A DNA stretch of 7,955 nt from assembly GCA_027023165.1 (NCBI GenBank), contig JALVWX010000181.1:1-7955 (forward strand), given 5' to 3'. The translations under genes and the position numbers were made by a program. Within the stretch, counting starts at the first letter, position 1. Each line of letters starts with the position of its first letter. Of the stretch, positions 6,138 to 7,955 are shown piece after piece. Source of the stretch: Thermococcus sp. GTDB taxonomy: Archaea > Methanobacteriota_B > Thermococci > Thermococcales > Thermococcaceae. The notes below the pieces were generated by a model. It worked only from the letters and a program-made list of their open reading frames with translations. It made no database searches and was not told where the DNA came from.

Positions 6138-7283
6138 ATGAGGAACGTCGCTGACCTGCCCCTCCACGGCGGACACATACCTCCATGGCTCGCCCAGAGA
6201 ATGAGAAAATTGACGGGGTTAGTTCTGGTTCTGGCGGTGGATGAGTACGGGACAAAGGGTCTCCTTGAGAGACTCTCCGACCCGCTCTGGTTTCAGGCCT
6301 TCAACAACGTCATTGGAATGGACTGGGACAGCAGCGGTTCGACGACGGTAACCGCGGGAATGATAAAGGACGCCCTCTGGAGGGAGGAACTTGGGGTAAA
6401 AGCAGCCGGAGGGAAGGGGAAGAAGAGCCGGGCAACGCCGGAGGAGCTGAAAACCATCGCGGAGATATACGACCTCGATCCCGAGCCGTACGTCAGGACA
6501 TCCAGGCTCGTTGCCAAGGTCGACACCGTTGCCCTTCAGACCGGCTACCAGCTCTACCACCACGTCTTCTTCCTCGACGAGGAGGGCAACTGGGCAGTGA
6601 TACAGCAGGGGATGAACGAGAGGGAGAGGATGGCGAGGCGCTTCCACTGGTTCGACGCTGAAACCTTCACCCTCGATCCACACAATGCCATAGCTGGCCT
6701 GAGGAGGGAGTTTGCACTTAACACGGTCTCAAAGGACGCGAGAGAATATCAGAAGACGCTCATTGACGTCATCCAGGAAAAGCCGGCGAAGATAGAGCGC
6801 GAGCTTGAGAGTCTGAAGGCGATAGCGAATGGCTACAGGCCCCTCGTTTACTATAAGCCCCGGGAGCCATGGGAAAAAGACCTGCTAAAACGCTACGAGA
6901 GCCTTGGAAGGGCCGAGCTGAACAGAAAAGCCCTCGAGTTCGCCCGTGAGCTGGGTATGAATAACTATGAGGAACTTCTGCTCCTGAAAGGACTCGGGCC
7001 GAGCACGCTGAGGGCCTTATCGCTCGTCCTTGAGCTGGTCTACGACGTCCATCCGAGCTGGAAGGACCCTGTAACCCACCCGCCGGACCCGTTCAAGTTC
7101 AGCTACGCGGTCGGTGGCAAGGACAGGGTTCCATTTCCAATTGACAAGCCGGCTTACGACGAGCTGATCTCTTTCCTTGAGGAGCTTGTCTCAAGGCACC
7201 CTGAGGAGAAGGCCCTCGTGAGGAACGTGACAAAGATAACGAAGAGCTGGAAGTTCCCGGAGGGGGAGAAGAGGGCGACGTGA
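6138..7283 (+). CDS. DUF763 domain protein
   Basis: A 381-residue soluble protein matching the DUF763 family along its length. Family signatures are the ADLPLHGGHIPPWL start (5-18), RLSDPLWFQAFNNVIGMDWDSSGSTT (45-70), GGKGKKSRATPEEL (91-104), the SRLVAKVDTVALQTGYQLYHH block (122-142), VIQQGMN (154-160) and MARRFHWF (165-172). The many invariant His, Asp, Trp and Gln residues suggest an enzyme, but none has been assigned as far as I know. Residues 281-300 (LLLKGLGPSTLRALSLVLEL) read as a helix-hairpin-helix, a fold that often contacts DNA, so a role on nucleic acid is possible. The family is spread through archaea and some bacteria, so it is unlikely to be a local oddity. It is probably leaderless, divergent from serK, and alone in its transcript. 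Confidence 0.92.
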   Translation: MRNVADLPLHGGHIPPWLAQRMRKLTGLVLVLAVDEYGTKGLLERLSDPLWFQAFNNVIGMDWDSSGSTTVTAGMIKDALWREELGVKAAGGKGKKSRATPEELKTIAEIYDLDPEPYVRTSRLVAKVDTVALQTGYQLYHHVFFLDEEGNWAVIQQGMNERERMARRFHWFDAETFTLDPHNAIAGLRREFALNTVSKDAREYQKTLIDVIQEKPAKIERELESLKAIANGYRPLVYYKPREPWEKDLLKRYESLGRAELNRKALEFARELGMNNYEELLLLKGLGPSTLRALSLVLELVYDVHPSWKDPVTHPPDPFKFSYAVGGKDRVPFPIDKPAYDELISFLEELVSRHPEEKALVRNVTKITKSWKFPEGEKRAT

Positions 7284-7296
7284 GCAATATCCTTTT

Positions 7297-7315
7297 AACT
7301 ATCGAGGCGATAGTT
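7297..7315. repeat. Perfect 8-bp inverted repeat after the DUF763 gene
   Basis: AACTATCG-AGG-CGATAGTT, 14 bases past the DUF763 stop and overlapped at its left end by a TTTTAA (7293-7298). It could be a 3' end hairpin of the DUF763 mRNA, or an operator between a TATA box and a start near 7320. Confidence 0.65.
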
Positions 7316-7472
7316 TGTACTTTGATGAGAGACCAAAGAGCAGGAGAGAGGACTCGTATGACAGGAAGAAAGGGCTTTTAGTGTGAACTTCTAAAATCCC
7401 AACGGAGTTCCCGTTCAAATTTGGACCTGGATGAAAATCCCTTGTGAACACACTCCAGGAGAGCTACAAACT

Positions 7473-7497
7473 CAACCAAACCAGAAAAGTTTGGTTG
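7473..7497. repeat. Perfect 9-bp inverted repeat just after tRNA-Ser
   Basis: CAACCAAAC and GTTTGGTTG around a 7-base loop. On the minus strand it begins two bases after the encoded CCA of tRNA-Ser, with TTTT in the loop and TTTG shortly after. It is a candidate 3' end or terminator of the rpsJ-tRNA transcript. Confidence 0.65.
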
Positions 7498-7499
7498 TA

Positions 7500-7586
7500 T
7501 GGCGCCGGGGCAGGGATTTGAACCCTGGTGGGCTGACGCCCACTGGCTCTCCAGGCCAGCGCCTTCCCAGGCTAGGCTACCCCGGC
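7500..7586 (-). tRNA. tRNA-Ser(GGA), CCA encoded
   Basis: Type II tRNA without intron. The acceptor stem GCCGGGG (7586-7580) pairs with CCCCGGC (7510-7504), followed by discriminator G and an encoded CCA (7502-7500). The D stem is GCCT/AGGC. The anticodon stem CTGGC/GCCAG encloses the loop CTGGAGA, so the anticodon is GGA, reading UCC and UCU serine codons. The long variable arm TGGGC-GTCA-GCCCA is typical of tRNA-Ser, as is the discriminator G. The T arm is CAGGG-TTCAAAT-CCCTG. The 5' end lies only 16 bases past the rpsJ stop, too close for a separate TATA box outside rpsJ, so it is probably cut from the rpsJ transcript. Confidence 0.97.
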
Positions 7587-7602
7587 GCATAAATGAGAGG
7601 AA

Positions 7603-7911
7603 TCAGGAGATGAGTTCTATCTCGATGGTGACGTCCTCGGGGACGCGGATGCGCATGATCTGGCGCATGGCCCTTTCGTCGGCCTCTATGTCGACGAGCC
7701 TCTTGTGAACGCGAAGCTCGAACCTGTCGAAGGTTGCAGTTCCTTCTCCATCGGGGCTTTTCCTGGTGGTGATCCTTATCCTCTTGGTCGGGAGCGGTAT
7801 CGGCCCGCTCATCCTGACGCCGGTCCTCTCGGCTATCTGCTTGATCTGGTCGGTGACCTCGTTGAGGGCCTTGATGTTTGTACTAGCGAGCTTAATCCTT
7901 GCCTTCTGCAT
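7603..7911 (-). CDS. rpsJ: 30S ribosomal protein S10
   Basis: A 102-residue protein of full family length. It matches archaeal S10/eukaryotic uS10 throughout: [12 protein letters not shown] at the start, the [20 protein letters not shown] loop (about 23-42) that reaches into the head of the small subunit, RRIHKRLVDI-like sequence as [14 protein letters not shown] (64-77), and [13 protein letters not shown] at the end. It helps assemble the 30S head. GGAGGG at 7918-7923 lies six bases before the ATG. In Thermococcales this gene usually follows the EF-1alpha gene and precedes a tRNA-Ser; the tRNA is present here and EF-1alpha would be beyond the right edge. The sequence up to 7955 shows no clear TATA box, in keeping with read-through from upstream. 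Confidence 0.98.
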   Translation of the reverse strand: MQKARIKLASTNIKALNEVTDQIKQIAERTGVRMSGPIPLPTKRIRITTRKSPDGEGTATFDRFELRVHKRLVDIEADERAMRQIMRIRVPEDVTIEIELIS

Positions 7912-7955
7912 TTCCGTCCCTCCTAAGGTTCAGGAAGTAAAGGAAAGGTCAGAGA

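Larger units (their letters stand above)
7284..7498. other. Gene-poor intergenic stretch with inverted repeats
   Basis: Between the end of the DUF763 gene and tRNA-Ser, which point at each other. It is visibly more AT-rich than the flanking genes and holds no convincing ORF on either strand. It contains two strong inverted repeats (7297-7315 and 7473-7497), a weaker one, AACGG-AGTTC-CCGTT (7401-7415), and two short words that occur twice in swapped order: TGTGAAC (7382-7388, 7443-7449) and AAAATCCC (7393-7400, 7434-7441). An 18-codon frame starts at 7325. No C/D-box RNA or tRNA fragment could be confirmed. Confidence 0.6.

Noticed and set aside
6219..6683. Minus-strand open frame of 154 codons inside the DUF763 gene
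   Set aside because: The plus-strand product matches a conserved family throughout; the minus frame has no domain or ribosome binding site.
7323..7378. C/D-box guide RNA starting with TGATGA
   Set aside because: A C-box-like TGATGA is present at 7323-7328, but no CTGA D box follows at any suitable distance.
7284..7586. Integration (att) site of a virus or plasmid at tRNA-Ser
   Set aside because: tRNA genes are common targets, but I see no second copy of the tRNA 3' end, no integrase and no foreign genes in the window.
5239..7586. Functional link between serK and tRNA-Ser because both concern serine
   Set aside because: They are separated by the opposite-strand DUF763 gene, and the tRNA belongs to the ribosomal rpsJ unit; the nearness is probably chance.
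7378..7590. Small minus-strand protein across the intergenic stretch and tRNA-Ser
   Set aside because: It includes the whole tRNA and hairpin and has no sign of coding or ribosome binding site.

Overview
The window looks like chromosomal DNA of a hyperthermophilic archaeon of the Thermococcales, most likely a Thermococcus. The evidence is a free (ADP-dependent) serine kinase SerK of the T. kodakarensis type, an archaeal S10 gene followed directly by tRNA-Ser, TATA/BRE promoters about 25 bp before transcript starts, GGAGGTGAT-type ribosome binding sites mixed with leaderless genes, tightly packed ORFs, and GC-rich codons using AGG/AGA for Arg. It is an ordinary cellular region: I see no insertion sequence, CRISPR array or phage genes.

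Layout. (1) Positions 1-1902, minus strand: a two-gene unit of paralogous membrane proteins, each with an N-terminal four-cysteine zinc ribbon and a C-terminal glycine-rich membrane hairpin. The second gene runs off the left edge. (2) 1903-2102: a divergent promoter region. (3) 2103-3991, plus strand: a translationally coupled three-gene operon made of a small unknown protein, a protein with an SRPBCC-like N-terminus plus an unknown C-terminal domain, and a metallo-beta-lactamase-fold protein whose metal ligands match flavodiiron proteins but which has no flavodoxin domain (ODP-like). This is the best candidate for an undescribed system, perhaps an oxygen/NO or redox sensing module. (4) 3979-5142, minus strand: a HAD phosphatase that overlaps the operon tail-to-tail by 13 bp, preceded by a DUF835 protein. 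(5) 5239-5967, minus strand: serK, which makes O-phosphoserine for cysteine synthesis. (6) 6138-7283, plus strand: a DUF763 protein, divergent from serK. (7) 7284-7499: a gene-poor stretch with two strong inverted repeats. (8) 7500-7911, minus strand: tRNA-Ser(GGA) and rpsJ (ribosomal protein S10). The gene expected upstream, EF-1alpha, would lie off the right edge.

Functions of serK, rpsJ and the tRNA are clear. The HAD, DUF835, DUF763 and metallo-beta-lactamase genes can be placed in families but not given a substrate. The two zinc-ribbon membrane proteins and the first two genes of the plus-strand operon have no function I can name.
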